Assembly (NCBI GenBank): GCA_964644025.1
Contig: CAZXVW010000115.1
Location: forward strand, 1 to 14,434
Origin: CAZXVW01 sp964644025
GTDB taxonomy: Bacteria > Acidobacteriota > Terriglobia > Bryobacterales > Bryobacteraceae
Reading direction: 5' to 3'
Length of the DNA stretch: 14,434 nt
The translations under genes and the position numbers were made by a program. Each line of letters starts with the position of its first letter. The first letter of the stretch is position 1. This document shows, piece after piece, positions 14,137 through 14,434 of the stretch. The notes below the pieces were generated by a model. It was given only the letters and a program-made list of their open reading frames with translations. It was not told where the DNA came from and ran no database searches.

Positions 14137-14434
14137 TCACGGCTCGTAAGGCCAGGCCGTCGTGGTGGTGAAACCGCCATCCACACAGATCACCTGCCCG
14201 GTGATGTAGTCCGACCCCGGGCCGCTGAGCAACACCGCCAGCGGGACCAGATCCTCCACTCTGCCCGGCCGCGGGCGCACCGCGACCGCTTTGAGCCAGT
14301 CGAGCATTTGCGGTTGTTCCCAGATCTGGCGGTTCAGGTCCGTGACAATGAAGCCCGGCGCGATGCAGTTCACCTGGATGTCGTACCGGGCCCATTCAGC
14401 AGCCAGCGCCCGCGTCAGGCCGGCGATGCCACTC
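14137..14434 (-). CDS. Short-chain dehydrogenase/reductase, C-terminal 98 residues (5' end outside the window)
   Basis: The open frame enters from the right edge and stops at TGA 14139-14137. It begins SGIAGLTRAL, the segment that in classical SDR enzymes directly follows the catalytic YxxxK, so the catalytic Tyr and Lys lie just outside the window. Then come EWARYDIQVNCIAPGF and the end motif SGPGSDYITGQVICVDGGF, both diagnostic of the classical family. PRPGRVEDLVPLAVLL corresponds to the usual P-x-GR-x-x-x-P-E-D-L helix. These enzymes are cytosolic NAD(P)-dependent oxidoreductases. The sequence is close to the gluconate 5-dehydrogenase/glucose-dehydrogenase-like branch, but the substrate cannot be told. 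A GTG inside the frame at 14373 is a valine codon, not a start. The 162-bp gap to the regulator gene holds only the promoter-like elements listed. Confidence 0.9.
   Translation of the reverse strand, partial: SGIAGLTRALAAEWARYDIQVNCIAPGFIVTDLNRQIWEQPQMLDWLKAVAVRPRPGRVEDLVPLAVLLSGPGSDYITGQVICVDGGFTTTTAWPYEP

Overview
The window is GC-rich and looks like a chromosome segment from a Gram-negative member of Acidobacteriota, probably of the Solibacter/Bryobacter type. The evidence is an lpxD gene (so lipid A is made), an Oar-like outer-membrane barrel followed by a VWFA-like exported protein (a pairing typical of that phylum), an exported protein built from repeated carboxypeptidase-regulatory-like folds, and a flagellar operon. 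The taxonomic call is inference from gene content; there is no rRNA in the window. No tRNA, rRNA, CRISPR array or insertion sequence was seen. Gene density is very high, and no gap between genes exceeds about 165 bases.

Layout. (1) Bases 1-4382, minus strand: a tight four-gene operon read lpxD, LOG-family protein, HAMP/SpoIIE-type membrane phosphatase, two-helix potassium channel with an RCK domain (cut by the left edge). The junctions are an 8-nt overlap, a 1-nt gap and a 7-nt gap. (2) Bases 4415-8972, plus strand, diverging from lpxD across only 32 bp: a three-gene cassette of an Oar-like outer-membrane barrel that lacks the usual N-terminal domain and plug, an exported VWFA-like protein with a broken metal site, and a signal-anchored long coiled-coil protein. 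The spacings are 1 and 12 nt. (3) Bases 8990-12103, minus strand, converging on the cassette: flgM-flgN-flgK-flgL, the late flagellar genes for the anti-sigma-28 factor, the junction-protein chaperone and the two hook-filament junction proteins. They are preceded by a perfect sigma-28 -10 element (GCCGATAA) and by a leader hairpin lying between a Shine-Dalgarno-like GAGG and the flgM start codon. (4) Bases 12123-13974, minus strand: a small soluble protein with a RodZ-type helix-turn-helix, overlapping a secreted protein of about five beta-sandwich repeats. A perfect 17-bp palindrome sits on the likely start codon of the regulator. (5) Bases 14137-14434, minus strand: the C-terminal part of a short-chain dehydrogenase/reductase, cut by the right edge.

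How the genes may work together. The left operon joins lipid A synthesis with a sensor-phosphatase and an ion channel, which suggests envelope or stress homeostasis. The flagellar block is a textbook late operon with its own feedback regulator. The three-gene plus-strand cassette is the best candidate for an undescribed system. Its parts are predicted in the outer membrane, the periplasm, and an inner-membrane-anchored coiled coil long enough in principle to cross the periplasm. Their joint function is not known from the sequence.

Several starts were reassigned from the longest open frame: the phosphatase to ATG 2547, flgL to ATG 9895 (strong ribosome site), the secreted repeat protein to GTG 13631, and the regulator to ATG 13974.
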